Source: an uncultured Caulobacterales bacterium (GTDB lineage: Bacteria; Pseudomonadota; Alphaproteobacteria; Caulobacterales; Maricaulaceae). From it: 64,000 bases of DNA. The notes beneath the pieces were generated by a model, which was not told the DNA's origin, did no database searches, and saw only the letters and a list, made by a program, of their open reading frames with translations. A program made the position numbers and the translations under genes. Shown piece by piece: positions 19,104-30,993 of this stretch. Each line of letters begins with the position of its first letter. Position 1 is the first letter of the stretch. The stretch covers positions 1 to 64,000 of the forward strand of contig CALFUN010000003.1 in assembly GCA_937929915.1 (NCBI GenBank). The letters run 5' to 3'.

Positions 19104-19887
19104 ATGTGCCAATCCCTGCTGTAACAAAAACAGGTGTATCCCCAACCGTATTAAGGCCATAAGCATAGGGCTTCCCGGCTTTAGTCGATGTAACAAAGCG
19201 CCCAATCAGAGGGATATTAATTTGCCCGCCATGTGAATGGCCCGCGACCATCAAAGCTGTGCGAGACGGAATTCGAAAAAAACTATCTGGATTATGCATC
19301 AAGCCAACAATCGGAAAATTGGCAGGACAATTATAATACCCATCATCTGTTGGCTTGCCAAAATACTCATCTGCAACACCAAAAAGGCACAGCCTCTCAT
19401 CAATCACAGCAGAACTATTGTCGATAAAATTTATGCCTTGGGCTTCCATATTGGCTTGCACAATCTGTGCGCCGTAAAGGTGGTCGTGATTGCCCAGAAC
19501 CGCGAAAACACCTAGCGGCGCATATAAATCCCCTAAGATAGCCTGCCCCCAATTTAAAGCATCATTTTCTGCCGTGCTACGGTCTGCGGCGGGTTCATGA
19601 CTATTCACGTAATCGCCTGCGAGCAAAATGATGTCAGCTTGCTCAACATTCATCCGCCCCACAATCTTATCAAGTTTGGGCGGGTCAATATGCGGGCCGC
19701 CAATATGTAAATCTGACATCAAACCGATGAGGATAGGCTCTCCGGTCCAATAGGGCGATTCTATTGTAACTCTGCGGAGCTTAAGCTGCTGCGGCTCAAC
19801 GTTAAACCCATACCAAAGACATCCCAGAATGGCCGATAACATCAATAAGCAAATTAAAAAGATACGGCGTTTCATATGTGTTATCAT
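19024..19887 (-). CDS. Membrane-anchored metallophosphoesterase
   Basis: Calcineurin-like phosphoesterase of 287 residues with an N-terminal membrane anchor (IFLICLLMLSAILGCLWYGF). The dinuclear-metal motifs are visible: LMSDLHIG (D-x-H), LLAGDYVN (GD), VLGNHDH (GNHD), VAGHSHGGQ (GHxH). This is the YkuE/YaeI-like group, often acting on UDP-linked lipids or unknown phosphoesters. The closing [22 protein letters not shown] is conserved in the family, so the overlap with the MFS gene is real coding sequence. An inner start at 19875 is possible. Confidence 0.9.
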   Translation of the reverse strand: MITHMKRRIFLICLLMLSAILGCLWYGFNVEPQQLKLRRVTIESPYWTGEPILIGLMSDLHIGGPHIDPPKLDKIVGRMNVEQADIILLAGDYVNSHEPAADRSTAENDALNWGQAILGDLYAPLGVFAVLGNHDHLYGAQIVQANMEAQGINFIDNSSAVIDERLCLFGVADEYFGKPTDDGYYNCPANFPIVGLMHNPDSFFRIPSRTALMVAGHSHGGQINIPLIGRFVTSTKAGKPYAYGLNTVGDTPVFVTAGIGTSILAARFRSPPEIVLIELRALEPAQD

Positions 19888-19918
19888 AAGGCGAAACTGC
19901 AGGCCTCATAATCAAAAG

Positions 19919-20461
19919 CTAAACACATTCTAGTGGTTTATGTGCGCTATCTGGATAATGAATGTGAATCACATCATCTGGCTTGACCTCGCCGCCATGA
20001 ACCACGACCCCCATCACGCCAGTTTTTCGGTTAAGGCTGCCATCAGGACGCTTTTCAACAACCGCCTTTAGCAAATCTGGATGGATGATATTAATCTTGG
20101 CGCAGGGATTACGCAGGCCTGTGACTTCTATAATCGTTTCGCCTATATGCAGCCGTGTCGCCTGCGGCAAGCCTAGCAAATTCACTCCGCGCGTGACGAT
20201 ATTTTCGCCCATTTGCCCAGCTGTGACGGCAATGCCTTGCTCGGCCAGCTCATCAAAGAGTTCGGCATGCATGAGATGCACTTGTCGCAAATTTGGCGCA
20301 TCAGGATTACGGCGTTTATGATAAAGATGCTGCACAGTTTTCCCAAGATGAGCATCCCCTTTCACGCCTAAACCTGCAATCAAAGTAATGACGGAGCGTA
20401 AGGGTTTTATTGTATTATGTTCAGCATCCGCAGCGACGGCAATAACTCTAGGCTCTGGCAT
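19919..20461 (-). CDS. MOSC domain-containing protein
   Basis: MOSC (molybdenum cofactor sulfurase C-terminal) domain protein of about 180 residues. The conserved cysteine lies in EVTGLRNPCAKI; the GVKGDAHLG, QVHLMHAELFDEL and AGQMGENIVTRGVNLL blocks are characteristic. Such stand-alone MOSC proteins are thought to carry or transfer sulfur on a cysteine, but the substrate here is unknown. ATG 20461 is chosen over an upstream TTG at 20485 because AAGGA sits eight bases before it. The phosphoesterase gene follows downstream after 31 bases, possibly co-transcribed. Confidence 0.88.
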   Translation of the reverse strand: MPEPRVIAVAADAEHNTIKPLRSVITLIAGLGVKGDAHLGKTVQHLYHKRRNPDAPNLRQVHLMHAELFDELAEQGIAVTAGQMGENIVTRGVNLLGLPQATRLHIGETIIEVTGLRNPCAKINIIHPDLLKAVVEKRPDGSLNRKTGVMGVVVHGGEVKPDDVIHIHYPDSAHKPLECV

Positions 20462-20860
20462 TTTAGCGTCCTTATACAATTTCAAGCAGGATATAGAGCA
20501 TTTTAGCGGGTTTATAATAATATCATCGCCAAGCTAAATATCTGCGCCATTTATGATAATACTCATAACCCCGCATAAGCCTATAACACCATCTTGCGCA
20601 TTTTTAAAAACAAGCTTCTGCAATCATCTATCTTTGATATGATTTTAGCTGGTGACATGGATGTCTTATCCCCATCAGTTTAATCACCGCGCGTCAATTC
20701 ATAATTAGCCGCCTATTGGTTGTTCCAAAAGCGAGATATCGCAGACCCTCTTTAACACTAAAACCCGCAATTAAAGGAATTGCAGGCTTGGTGATTTTTG
20801 AAAAATTATGTTGCGTAGGCGAAGAAACACTTATGAGTGTTCCCATTCACAAGCTTTGAG
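20462..20860. other. Intergenic stretch between MOSC gene and atpC
   Basis: About 400 bases without a convincing gene in any frame. It holds the likely atp operon terminator (20760-20786), a weaker hairpin at 20823-20842, and the upstream region of the MOSC gene. Nothing else was recognised. Confidence 0.6.
20760..20786 (-). terminator. Likely terminator of the atp operon
   Basis: On the minus strand the 9-bp stem CCTGCAATT / AATTGCGGG (one wobble) has a five-base loop and is followed by TTTT, about 75 bases after the atpC stop. The T run is short, so efficiency is uncertain. Confidence 0.5.
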
Positions 20861-21271
20861 TTAAGAGTGATAGAAATCCTCAAACCCTTGCGAAATGGAT
20901 TTCAACCCCGACAAATTTTGCTGGGCCGCCATGGCTTCATTGCCTTCACACTCGGCCAATTCTTTTTCGATCTCTGCCATCAACTCTTTAATCATAGCAG
21001 AATTCATTTCATCCATCGGGATCGCTTTTTCCGCTAAAACAGTCAAACCTTCAGGCGTGACATCGGCAAAGCCGCCTTGGACGAAATATTGCGTGGCTTT
21101 GCTCTCTATATAAACCGTAATTGCGCCCGTGCGAATAGCCGCCATCATCGGGCTATGTGCAGGAAAGACACCAAAGTCGCCTTCGGTGCCTGGAATATCA
21201 ACTTGGTCAACCTGCCCCGTAAAAAGCTCGCGCTCTGGTGATACGAGTGAAAAGTTTAATTTATCGGCCAT
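20861..21271 (-). CDS. atpC: ATP synthase F1 subunit epsilon
   Basis: Central-stalk subunit of F1 that couples rotation and can inhibit ATP hydrolysis. The 136 residues begin MADKLNFSLVSPERELF and contain VDQVDIPGTEGDFGVFPAHSPMM, the conserved beta-sandwich signature. The C-terminal helical part is short and acidic. It is the last gene of atpHAGDC and lies 122 bases after atpD, an unusually wide gap in this operon. Confidence 0.96.
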   Translation of the reverse strand: MADKLNFSLVSPERELFTGQVDQVDIPGTEGDFGVFPAHSPMMAAIRTGAITVYIESKATQYFVQGGFADVTPEGLTVLAEKAIPMDEMNSAMIKELMAEIEKELAECEGNEAMAAQQNLSGLKSISQGFEDFYHS

Positions 21272-21393
21272 GGCTTAATCTAGTCCTCAATTTGGAACAA
21301 AAATGCTTATCTTATGCTGCCTCAAATATCATATTTGCCGTGATGGAGCCGTCATGCGCGTTAGCGCCAAGACCCCATCTAAGCCCATCAAAT

Positions 21394-23861
<2,468 letters not shown>

Positions 23862-23881
23862 TTGACTATCCCTCTAAGATA

Positions 23882-25414
23882 CTACGCCGCGAAGTTCGCT
23901 GTGAAACTATCTAGCGCAGACTTAAGGTGGCTTTCAATCTCATCTGTGAGTTTTTTCTCAGATGCGATGTCTGCCAATAAGCCGCTATGCTCATTTTTGA
24001 GATTTGCGAGTAATTCGCGCTCATATTTCTGCACAGATTTGACAGGCACTTTGTCAAGATAACCGCGTGTCCCCGCATAAATGACGCAGACTTGCTCTTC
24101 CACTTGTAGCGGAGAAAATTGCGGTTGCTTAAGAAGTTCGGTCAGGCGCTCACCGCGCGCGAGTAGCGCTTGCGTAGACGCATCAAGGTCAGAACCAAAT
24201 TGCGCAAAGGCTGCCATTTCGCGGTATTGCGCCAGCTCACCTTTAATCGGGCCAGCGACTTGTTTCATCGCTTTAATCTGAGCCGATGATCCCACACGAG
24301 ACACAGACAGACCCACATTAAGCGCTGGGCGGATACCTTGGAAGAACAAATCTGTTTCTAGGAAAATCTGGCCATCCGTAATGGAAATCACATTGGTCGG
24401 GATAAAGGCCGACACGTCATTACCTTGCGTCTCAATAATTGGCAGTGCGGTCAAAGACCCTGCGCCATTATCTTCATTGAGCTTCGCAGCGCGCTCTAGC
24501 AAGCGGGAGTGAAGATAGAAAACATCTCCAGGATAGGCTTCGCGGCCTGGCGGGCGGCGCAGAAGCAGTGACATTTGGCGATAGGCCACAGCTTGCTTAG
24601 ACAAATCATCATAAATGATGAGACCGTGCATGCCATTATCACGGAAATACTCACCCATCGCGCAACCCGCAAAAGGCGCAAGATACTGAAGCGGAGCTGG
24701 CTCTGAGGCTGAGGCCACAACGATGATAGAATAATCCATCGCGCCGTTTTCTTCGAGCGTTTTAACAAGCTGGGCTACGGTTGAACGCTTTTGGCCAATC
24801 ACAACATATATACAGTAAAGCTTGTCGTTTTCGCGGTCTTCGTCGAAAGCGGCCTTTTGGTTTAAAATCGCATCAACGGCAACGGCTGTCTTACCTGTCT
24901 GGCGATCACCAATAATAAGTTCGCGCTGACCACGGCCAACGGGGATAAGCGCGTCAATCGCTTTAATCCCTGTCTGCACAGGTTCATGCACACCTTTACG
25001 CGGCATAATGCCAGGCGCTTTAACGTCAACACGGCGGCGTTCGCTTGATTTAATCGGGCCTTTGCCATCAATCGGTTCGCCTAGCGGGTTTACAACGCGG
25101 CCTAAAAGACCTTTTCCGACAGGCACATCCACGATTTCGCCAAGACGCTTAACTGTATCGCCTTCTTTAATACCGCGGTCATCACCGAAGATAACAACCC
25201 CAACATTATCGCTCTCTAAATTCAGCGCCATACCTTTAATGCCGCCTGGAAACTCGACCATTTCGCCAGCGCGAACATTATCAAGTCCGTAAATACGGGC
25301 AATACCATCTCCAACAGACAGCACTTGGCCGACATCAGAGACTTTGGCTTCTTTACCGAAGCCCTTAATTTGTTTTTTCAGAATCGTTGAGATTTCTGCA
25401 GCGCGAATATCCAT
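23882..25414 (-). CDS. atpA: ATP synthase F1 subunit alpha
   Basis: Non-catalytic nucleotide-binding subunit of F1. The 510 residues start [19 protein letters not shown] and show the beta-barrel domain ([19 protein letters not shown]), Walker [27 protein letters not shown], and [21 protein letters not shown]. Length and motif order are standard. It is preceded by atpH (12-base gap) and followed by atpG. Confidence 0.98.
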   Translation of the reverse strand: MDIRAAEISTILKKQIKGFGKEAKVSDVGQVLSVGDGIARIYGLDNVRAGEMVEFPGGIKGMALNLESDNVGVVIFGDDRGIKEGDTVKRLGEIVDVPVGKGLLGRVVNPLGEPIDGKGPIKSSERRRVDVKAPGIMPRKGVHEPVQTGIKAIDALIPVGRGQRELIIGDRQTGKTAVAVDAILNQKAAFDEDRENDKLYCIYVVIGQKRSTVAQLVKTLEENGAMDYSIIVVASASEPAPLQYLAPFAGCAMGEYFRDNGMHGLIIYDDLSKQAVAYRQMSLLLRRPPGREAYPGDVFYLHSRLLERAAKLNEDNGAGSLTALPIIETQGNDVSAFIPTNVISITDGQIFLETDLFFQGIRPALNVGLSVSRVGSSAQIKAMKQVAGPIKGELAQYREMAAFAQFGSDLDASTQALLARGERLTELLKQPQFSPLQVEEQVCVIYAGTRGYLDKVPVKSVQKYERELLANLKNEHSGLLADIASEKKLTDEIESHLKSALDSFTANFAA

Positions 25415-25426
25415 GAGATAAGTCCT

Positions 25427-25984
25427 CTATGCTTCTTTGAGGGCGAGACGGAGATCCTCAAGCTTAGACTTGAGGGAGCTATCATATAGGCGAGAACCAA
25501 TACGCACCACAAATCCGCCGAGCAGATCAGGGTCAATAGAGGTCTCCACATCGACCGTATGGCCGAGTGATTTTTTAAGATTAGATTTCAGCGATGTCAG
25601 CTCTGCAGCTGTCAATTTCTTAGCACTTGTGACCTGTGCCACTTGGCTACCGCGCTGTTGTGCCACTAACTTTGAGAAAGCCGCGATGATTGCGGGCAAT
25701 TCATTTGCGCGGCGATTCCCCGCGACAGTCCCGATAAATTGAGTTGTTAGCGCGCTAAGTTTAGATTTCTTGGCAACCGCGACAAGGGCATTGACTTTAT
25801 CATCTGTGGCAAAGACAGGGCTTGTTGCAACGCGCTGTAGCTCTGGACTAGAGGCATATGTTTTTTTAAAGCTCGCAAGGTCTTTTTCGACCTTATTCAA
25901 AGACTTAGCGTCCTGCGCAAGCTCAAGTAAAGCTTTGGCATAACGAATGGGGGCTTCCCCAGTAATGACGTCTGAATCTGACAC
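25427..25984 (-). CDS. atpH: ATP synthase F1 subunit delta
   Basis: Peripheral-stalk subunit linking F1 to Fo. Motifs: IRYAKALLELAQ near the N-terminus, NRRANELPAIIAAFSKLV, and the closing VDPDLLGGF..RIGSRLYDSSLKSKLEDLRLAL. The frame opens upstream, with a TTG at 26053, but that would add 23 unrelated hydrophobic residues. The GTG at 25984 (VSDSDVITGEAPIRYAKALLE) gives about 185 residues, the family norm, and is preferred. It is the first gene of the operon; Fo genes are not in the window, as is common in Alphaproteobacteria. Confidence 0.93.
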   Translation of the reverse strand: MSDSDVITGEAPIRYAKALLELAQDAKSLNKVEKDLASFKKTYASSPELQRVATSPVFATDDKVNALVAVAKKSKLSALTTQFIGTVAGNRRANELPAIIAAFSKLVAQQRGSQVAQVTSAKKLTAAELTSLKSNLKKSLGHTVDVETSIDPDLLGGFVVRIGSRLYDSSLKSKLEDLRLALKEA

Positions 25985-26175
25985 GTTATGTTCGTATCCC
26001 GCAATTAGAGCCGCTATGAAAGAGCCGCTTGATAAAGTAAAAAGACAAGCCAAATTGATATTCAGCCCGCCTAACTCGCGCGCGCTTTAGCATGATGATT
26101 TTTATATGCCAAGCAGAGAATCTCTGCGACTTAATGACTTATGCAGATGAAGCCTGTGAAAGTCCCTTAAAATGC

Positions 26176-26205
26176 AAAAAAGCCCGCACAATAGCGGCTT
26201 TATTT
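26176..26205 (-). terminator. Terminator of the cupin-like gene
   Basis: On the minus strand AAAGCCGC and GCGGGCTTT pair around a short loop (one bulge), followed by a T-rich run. It lies about 25 bases after the stop of the cupin-like gene and separates it from atpH. Confidence 0.65.
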
Positions 26206-26226
26206 CCAAAAATGACACAAAAGATT

Positions 26227-27153
26227 TTAAAAACCACGTCTGAAAGGTGTTATATCGCGAATAAAATCTGGCGCAGTTTCATCAACCGTGAAAGATACCC
26301 AGTCTTGAACTTGTATATCATCCAAAACCCCAACCTTTCGCAAAACCTTGCCAAGGCCTGCTTTGAGCAGTTTTTCAGGGAATGACGCTGAACGCCAATC
26401 AGGCTCCATACCATATCTTTGGCGCAAAACGGCATTGGCATACATAGCTGCGTTTTTTAAAGAGCTTTCGCGCGTTGAATATTCTGTTGTCACAGAAACA
26501 CAATAAGACATATTCTCTACGCGGTGCGGCGCGTTAAGTGGCCATGTCATCATTTCGCCGTCACGCAAATCAAAACATGTCGCCGCCTCATCCATTTGTT
26601 TATTATAAGGCAAGTAATCTTCGGTTTGGTTAAACATCAAAGCTTCATATTCAACATCTGGTAAAAACTCTTCTGTTTCAGGGTAGAGATACATGCGCTT
26701 ATGTCCGCGCACATGCCATAAAATTGTCTCTGTTGCATCAAAATGAAATGGCACTTTAGCCGTTGGAGACGAGATTAATATGCCCCCGCGCGCATTAAAA
26801 GGCTTTTGACCTGTTAATTGCGAGAGCTCTCCATACATTTGGTTTAAAACCGTCATATATTCAGGGTGAATGTTCATCGCTTGACGTAAATTCATCCAAA
26901 TAGAGCCGTTCTTAGCGGCTTGGATTAAGGTTTTACCGTCAACATCACGGACATCACCCGTTCGAAATTTGAATTCAAAGACAGGATGGTCATCACGCGC
27001 GCAGACATCTAACTGATCTTTTGGGTGTTTATCGAGTAAATCCGCAAGCGCGTCATCCGTGAACAAGCCCGTTTCATTTAAGCTATGTTTAACCTTAAAC
27101 ATATCTTTTTGAAACCTAGCTGTATGCTCATCTGTCCAACCGTTTAAAATCAT
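26227..27153 (-). CDS. Cupin-like (JmjC-related) protein, putative Fe(II)/2-oxoglutarate oxygenase
   Basis: About 308 residues from the proposed ATG 27153 (AAGGGC just upstream). The central part resembles cupin-like/JmjC proteins: a metal-binding HxD in VPFHFDATETILWHVRGHKR (about residues 168-185), then PETEEFLP, and a distal histidine in GEMMTWPLNAPHRVEN. This HxD...H arrangement is that of Fe(II)-dependent hydroxylases, but the substrate is unknown and activity is inferred. The frame extends upstream to 27279, but that part covers a 17-bp tandem duplication and encodes a hydrophobic stretch unlike a domain start. Confidence 0.65.
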   Translation of the reverse strand: MILNGWTDEHTARFQKDMFKVKHSLNETGLFTDDALADLLDKHPKDQLDVCARDDHPVFEFKFRTGDVRDVDGKTLIQAAKNGSIWMNLRQAMNIHPEYMTVLNQMYGELSQLTGQKPFNARGGILISSPTAKVPFHFDATETILWHVRGHKRMYLYPETEEFLPDVEYEALMFNQTEDYLPYNKQMDEAATCFDLRDGEMMTWPLNAPHRVENMSYCVSVTTEYSTRESSLKNAAMYANAVLRQRYGMEPDWRSASFPEKLLKAGLGKVLRKVGVLDDIQVQDWVSFTVDETAPDFIRDITPFRRGF

Positions 27154-27223
27154 GCCCTTAAACCCTAAAACCCCGAATATGCCCTGCACGGTTACAAGCA
27201 TTTGCTGTAATGACTTGGCTAAG

Positions 27224-27257
27224 CACAATACGCATATTAGCACAATACGCATATTAG
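27224..27257. repeat. 17-bp perfect tandem duplication upstream of cupin-like gene
   Basis: CACAATACGCATATTAG occurs twice head to tail (27224-27240 and 27241-27257), 70-100 bases upstream of the proposed start. A 17-base unit changes the frame, so the region is more likely leader or promoter than coding. Confidence 0.85.
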
Positions 27258-27311
27258 CATGTATTACTAACCTAGGCAATTTTCATGCCAACCCCGCCTC
27301 CTTACATGTGA

Positions 27312-29468
27312 TTACATGAAGCTTTGCGGGTCTATATCAATTTGCACCTTATATTTTGCTTTTGGACGAATTTTCGCGCGCCAAACCTGCATATATTTCG
27401 ATAAATTGACACTTAACTCGGCTTGTATGAACAGGCGCTGTCTAAATCGTCCGCGCAAACGCGCGATAGGCGCTTCAGACGGCCCCAAAATCTCTATCCC
27501 GTCAGCTCGCGGCGCAAGATTGACGAATGTTTTAGCTAGCTGCGCAACTTTACCATATTCAGGCCCGCTAATAATAACAGCCGCCAATTTCCCAAATGGC
27601 GGCAGCCCCAACATATCGCGCATCGCTAGCTCTACGCCGATAAACATCTCTCTATCCCCTGCAGCAAGGGCTTGCAGCGCTTCATGCTCAGGCTGATGCG
27701 TTTGTATGAGCGCGCGGCCTGGTTTATCTGCACGCCCAGCTCGCCCTGCAACTTGTGCCAAAGTTTGATAGGTGCGCTCACCTGCCCGCGGATCACCACC
27801 CGCTAGCCCTAAATCTCCGTCAACCACACCCACAAAGGTCAAATTGGGAAAGTTATGCCCTTTAACAACCATTTGCGTGCCGACCAATATATCAATCTGC
27901 CCGCTTTCCATCCGCGCCATTCGCTCTTGAATAGCCAACGGGTTTCCTGCCGTATCCGAGCTAAAAATTTCAACACGCGCTTGCGGAAAATGCTCTTGAG
28001 CTTCTTCGGCAACACGCTCTACTCCCGGCCCGACAGATGTAAGACTATCATCAGCCTTACACGCAGGGCACGCCTTCGGCATGCGCATCGAGAACCCTGT
28101 CAAATGACACATAGCGCGGCCCGTAGCTTTATGCTGAACGAGCCAGCTATCCGTATCCGGGCTTTTTAGCTTTTCCCCGCAATTTCGGCAGATAATTAAC
28201 GGTGCATAGCCCCGGCGATTTAAATAGAGCATTGCCTGCTCCCCTCGGCTATTGACCTTACGGATCGCGTCAATCAAAGGCGCGGATAAATAATGTCCTT
28301 TTTCTGGCGGGTTGTCTTTAAGGTCAATCAAATCAATTTCGGGTAAGGTCACAGCCCCGGGGCGCTCTGGCAGGATAATATGGGCAAATTTTCCGCTTCG
28401 CGCATTATGCAGACTTTCCAGTGATGGCGTGGCAGACGCAAGAATCACCGCATGATGGCCGATTTTACCGCGCACCACCGCCATATCGCGGGCATTATAT
28501 ATAACCCCCTCTTCTTGCTTATAGGATGTGTCATGTTCTTCATCGACCACAATAAGCCCCAGATCAGGAAATGGCAGATATAACGCAGAGCGCGCCCCGA
28601 CAACGAGCTTGGCACGGCCTTGCGCCACTTCGCGCCAAACGCGGCGGCGCGGGGCCTCGCCCATCGCGCTGTGCCATGCGGCGGGCTTAACGCCAAAACG
28701 CGCTTCAAACCGCGCTAAACCCGCTTGCGTTAAGGCAATTTCTGGCACGAGAATCAGGACTTGCTGGCCTTGGCGAAAGGCCTGCGCAGCGGCTTCGAAA
28801 TACACCTCCGTCTTGCCAGAGCCTGTCACGCCGTCAAGAAGACTCACGTTAAATGTCTGCGCTTTGACCTGCATGATTAAATCTTGCGCAGCTACGTTTT
28901 GTGAGGCCGTGAGCGCCATGCCGTCCAATTCAGGATTTGGCGCTTCAAATGGCGCATCGACTGGCCCTGATATTGCGCGCAGCCCGCCCATTTTTGCTAG
29001 CCCCTTCACCACGCCTGCCGAAACCTGCGCACGCTGCGCAATCACACTAGCCCGTTCAGGAAACGGCCCGCCTTTTTCCAAAACAGCCCTGCGCGCCGGT
29101 GTCATTTGGCGCGGCAACTCTCCGCTTGGTTCATAAAGTGTGACAATCGCGCTTGGATCGAGCGCTTTATAAGACTTCACGACCATACGCAGCACATTAC
29201 CAAGCGCCGCCCCGTTATAACGCGCCGTCCATGTGATAAAATCTAGCATAATTTGCGGGAGCGGGTTGGTAGCTTTGACCTGCACAATATCTTTAAGTTC
29301 CCGCTCGCCTTCCGCCTGCCCGGTACTCATGACAACGCCGAGCTTAATTTGCTTTCCAATCGGTGCAAAAACGAAATCTCCCGCCCGCACGCTCATACCC
29401 GCAGGTACGCCGTAATCAAACGGCGCAGGAACATTCACAGGAAAAAGTATTTGAGCGTTTGGCCTCAT
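27312..29468 (-). CDS. priA: Primosomal protein N' (replication restart helicase PriA)
   Basis: Superfamily 2 DNA helicase that reloads the replisome at stalled forks. About 718 residues from ATG 29468 (an upstream ATG at 29498 is possible). Visible: the N-terminal DNA-binding part (FPVNVPAPFDYGVPAGM), Walker A DGVTGSGKTEVYFEAA, the DEEH box LIVVDEEHDTSYKQEE, ILASATPSLESL, and helicase motifs GTQMVVKGHNFPNLTFVG and AQVAGRAGRADKPG. The zinc region has CRNC (about residue 426) and CPAC intact, but the usual second pair is replaced by SPDT and only the first Cys of the third pair remains (CHLT), so the second zinc site is probably lost. Confidence 0.95.
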   Translation of the reverse strand: MRPNAQILFPVNVPAPFDYGVPAGMSVRAGDFVFAPIGKQIKLGVVMSTGQAEGERELKDIVQVKATNPLPQIMLDFITWTARYNGAALGNVLRMVVKSYKALDPSAIVTLYEPSGELPRQMTPARRAVLEKGGPFPERASVIAQRAQVSAGVVKGLAKMGGLRAISGPVDAPFEAPNPELDGMALTASQNVAAQDLIMQVKAQTFNVSLLDGVTGSGKTEVYFEAAAQAFRQGQQVLILVPEIALTQAGLARFEARFGVKPAAWHSAMGEAPRRRVWREVAQGRAKLVVGARSALYLPFPDLGLIVVDEEHDTSYKQEEGVIYNARDMAVVRGKIGHHAVILASATPSLESLHNARSGKFAHIILPERPGAVTLPEIDLIDLKDNPPEKGHYLSAPLIDAIRKVNSRGEQAMLYLNRRGYAPLIICRNCGEKLKSPDTDSWLVQHKATGRAMCHLTGFSMRMPKACPACKADDSLTSVGPGVERVAEEAQEHFPQARVEIFSSDTAGNPLAIQERMARMESGQIDILVGTQMVVKGHNFPNLTFVGVVDGDLGLAGGDPRAGERTYQTLAQVAGRAGRADKPGRALIQTHQPEHEALQALAAGDREMFIGVELAMRDMLGLPPFGKLAAVIISGPEYGKVAQLAKTFVNLAPRADGIEILGPSEAPIARLRGRFRQRLFIQAELSVNLSKYMQVWRAKIRPKAKYKVQIDIDPQSFM

Positions 29469-29536
29469 AGTGATTCTTATGATAGCAGAGCGCGACATAA
29501 CTTACTGCCCCCGCTGGGGCCTTTTGGAGCCTTCTT

Positions 29537-30190
29537 ATGAAATTTTTTGTCGATAGTGCCGATCTTGAGGCGATTTCCGAGCTTGCCGATATTGGCCTCG
29601 TCGATGGTGTGACAACAAACCCGTCCATTATCGCTAAATCCGGACGTAATTTCAAAGATGTCATTAAAGAGATATGCGCCCTAACACCCGGTCATGTATC
29701 TGCCGAAGTCGTTGCCACACAAGCCGAGCAAATGATCGAAGAAGGCCGTCATCTGCGCAAAATCGCGGAGAATGTCTGTGTGAAACTGCCCTTGACACTG
29801 GACGGTCTGAAAGCCTGCTCTACGCTTTCGCGCGAAGGCACGCCCACCAATGTTACGCTTTGCTTTTCGGCAAACCAAGCCTTGCTCGCCGCAAAATGCG
29901 GGGCAAGCTATATTTCGCCCTTTATTGGCCGTTTGGATGATATTGCCCTTGATGGATTGGAATTGATTGAAGATATTCGTACGATTTACGACAATTACGG
30001 CTTTGAGACAGAAATTCTCGCCGCCTCTATACGCAATGTCAATCATGTCAAGGACTGCGCGCTAGTTGGCGCCGATGTCATGACGGCCCCGCCAGCTGTC
30101 ATTAAAAGCCTTGCCAGCCATGTCCTGACAGATAAAGGGTTGGCGGCCTTTTTGAAAGATTGGGAAAATACAGGCCAAACTATTTTATAA
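29537..30190 (+). CDS. tal: Transaldolase (short, fructose-6-phosphate-aldolase-like)
   Basis: Pentose-phosphate pathway enzyme moving a dihydroxyacetone unit between sugar phosphates. The 217 residues are the short TalC/FSA-type form: [33 protein letters not shown], the Schiff-base lysine in [14 protein letters not shown], and [13 protein letters not shown]. It starts at ATG 29537 with GGAG seven bases upstream and is divergent from priA. Whether it is transaldolase or fructose-6-phosphate aldolase cannot be decided by eye. Confidence 0.93.
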   Translation: MKFFVDSADLEAISELADIGLVDGVTTNPSIIAKSGRNFKDVIKEICALTPGHVSAEVVATQAEQMIEEGRHLRKIAENVCVKLPLTLDGLKACSTLSREGTPTNVTLCFSANQALLAAKCGASYISPFIGRLDDIALDGLELIEDIRTIYDNYGFETEILAASIRNVNHVKDCALVGADVMTAPPAVIKSLASHVLTDKGLAAFLKDWENTGQTIL

Positions 30191-30304
30191 AGCACTGATT
30201 ATAAACGACTAACTGCCTAATATTTAATGCAGGCACCCGCCGTGAATTTAACGCTTTTTAAACCATAAGGCGGCATTTTCTAGCCAATCAAAAAGGGCTC
30301 GAAT

Positions 30305-30976
30305 ATGTCGTCTAAATTCCTCACCACCATCGCTATTGCTGCAATATGCACTGGATTTCCAGCTTGCTCATCTGTGAGCGATAGCCTGCCTGTCGTAAAA
30401 ATTGAGCGTAAAAAACCTAAAACCATCAAGGTTCAAGACGCAAATTACACAGCCAGCGCATCTCACAGCGTAAGCCAAGGCGCGCAAGATGACCAAGCGG
30501 CCATTGCTTGCCAGAATGAAAAAATGCGTGTGCGCGCCGCAGATGACAATGCCGATAATGACACTGCCCGTATGTTAATTTTAGATGATAATGACGATAA
30601 TTCATCAAATGTCATTGGCGAGGTTTTAGTAAATTGCCGCGATTATTTCGCGCGCAATGCAACAAGCTTAGTGCCCGCTAATTTTAACGCAGCGACACCA
30701 TCAAGCTCGCATAATCTAACCAAAGCGAACACCCAAACACACGCTATCCCAAGCCGTAAACCGTCTATAATTAGCCCGGTTGTTACGCAGCAACATGTCA
30801 GGCCTACGCAAAGCTCGGGGCTGTTTTACTCTGTTCGCCGCGGCGATACACTCTACGCGATTGCGCGCAAACACTGCACATCGGTCAAAGCGATAAAGCG
30901 CTTAAATAATATTGGCGACCCGAAAACACTCGATGTAAATGACGTATTGCAAATGCCCGTTGGTGATTGCAATTAA
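30305..30976 (+). CDS. LysM domain envelope protein
   Basis: A 223-residue exported protein. The N-terminus SSKFLTTIAIAAICTGFPAC is a signal peptide; the cysteine at about residue 21 could be a lipobox, though FPAC is a weak match. A low-complexity Asn/Ser/Asp-rich middle follows. The last 50 residues are one LysM domain (FYSVRRGDTLYAIARKH, LNNIGDP, VNDVLQMP), which binds N-acetylglucosamine in murein. A ribosome-binding site (AAGGG) precedes the start. Specific role unknown; no hydrolase domain is attached. Confidence 0.8.
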   Translation: MSSKFLTTIAIAAICTGFPACSSVSDSLPVVKIERKKPKTIKVQDANYTASASHSVSQGAQDDQAAIACQNEKMRVRAADDNADNDTARMLILDDNDDNSSNVIGEVLVNCRDYFARNATSLVPANFNAATPSSSHNLTKANTQTHAIPSRKPSIISPVVTQQHVRPTQSSGLFYSVRRGDTLYAIARKHCTSVKAIKRLNNIGDPKTLDVNDVLQMPVGDCN

Positions 30977-30993
30977 CGACAAAGACTCCCGCT

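Noticed and set aside
25985-26053. N-terminal extension of atpH from TTG
   Set aside because: The extra 23 residues are not part of the delta-subunit fold; GTG 25984 gives the normal length.
30248-30266. CtrA-like TTAA...TTAAACCAT before the LysM gene
   Set aside because: The two halves are six bases apart rather than seven, so it departs from the consensus.
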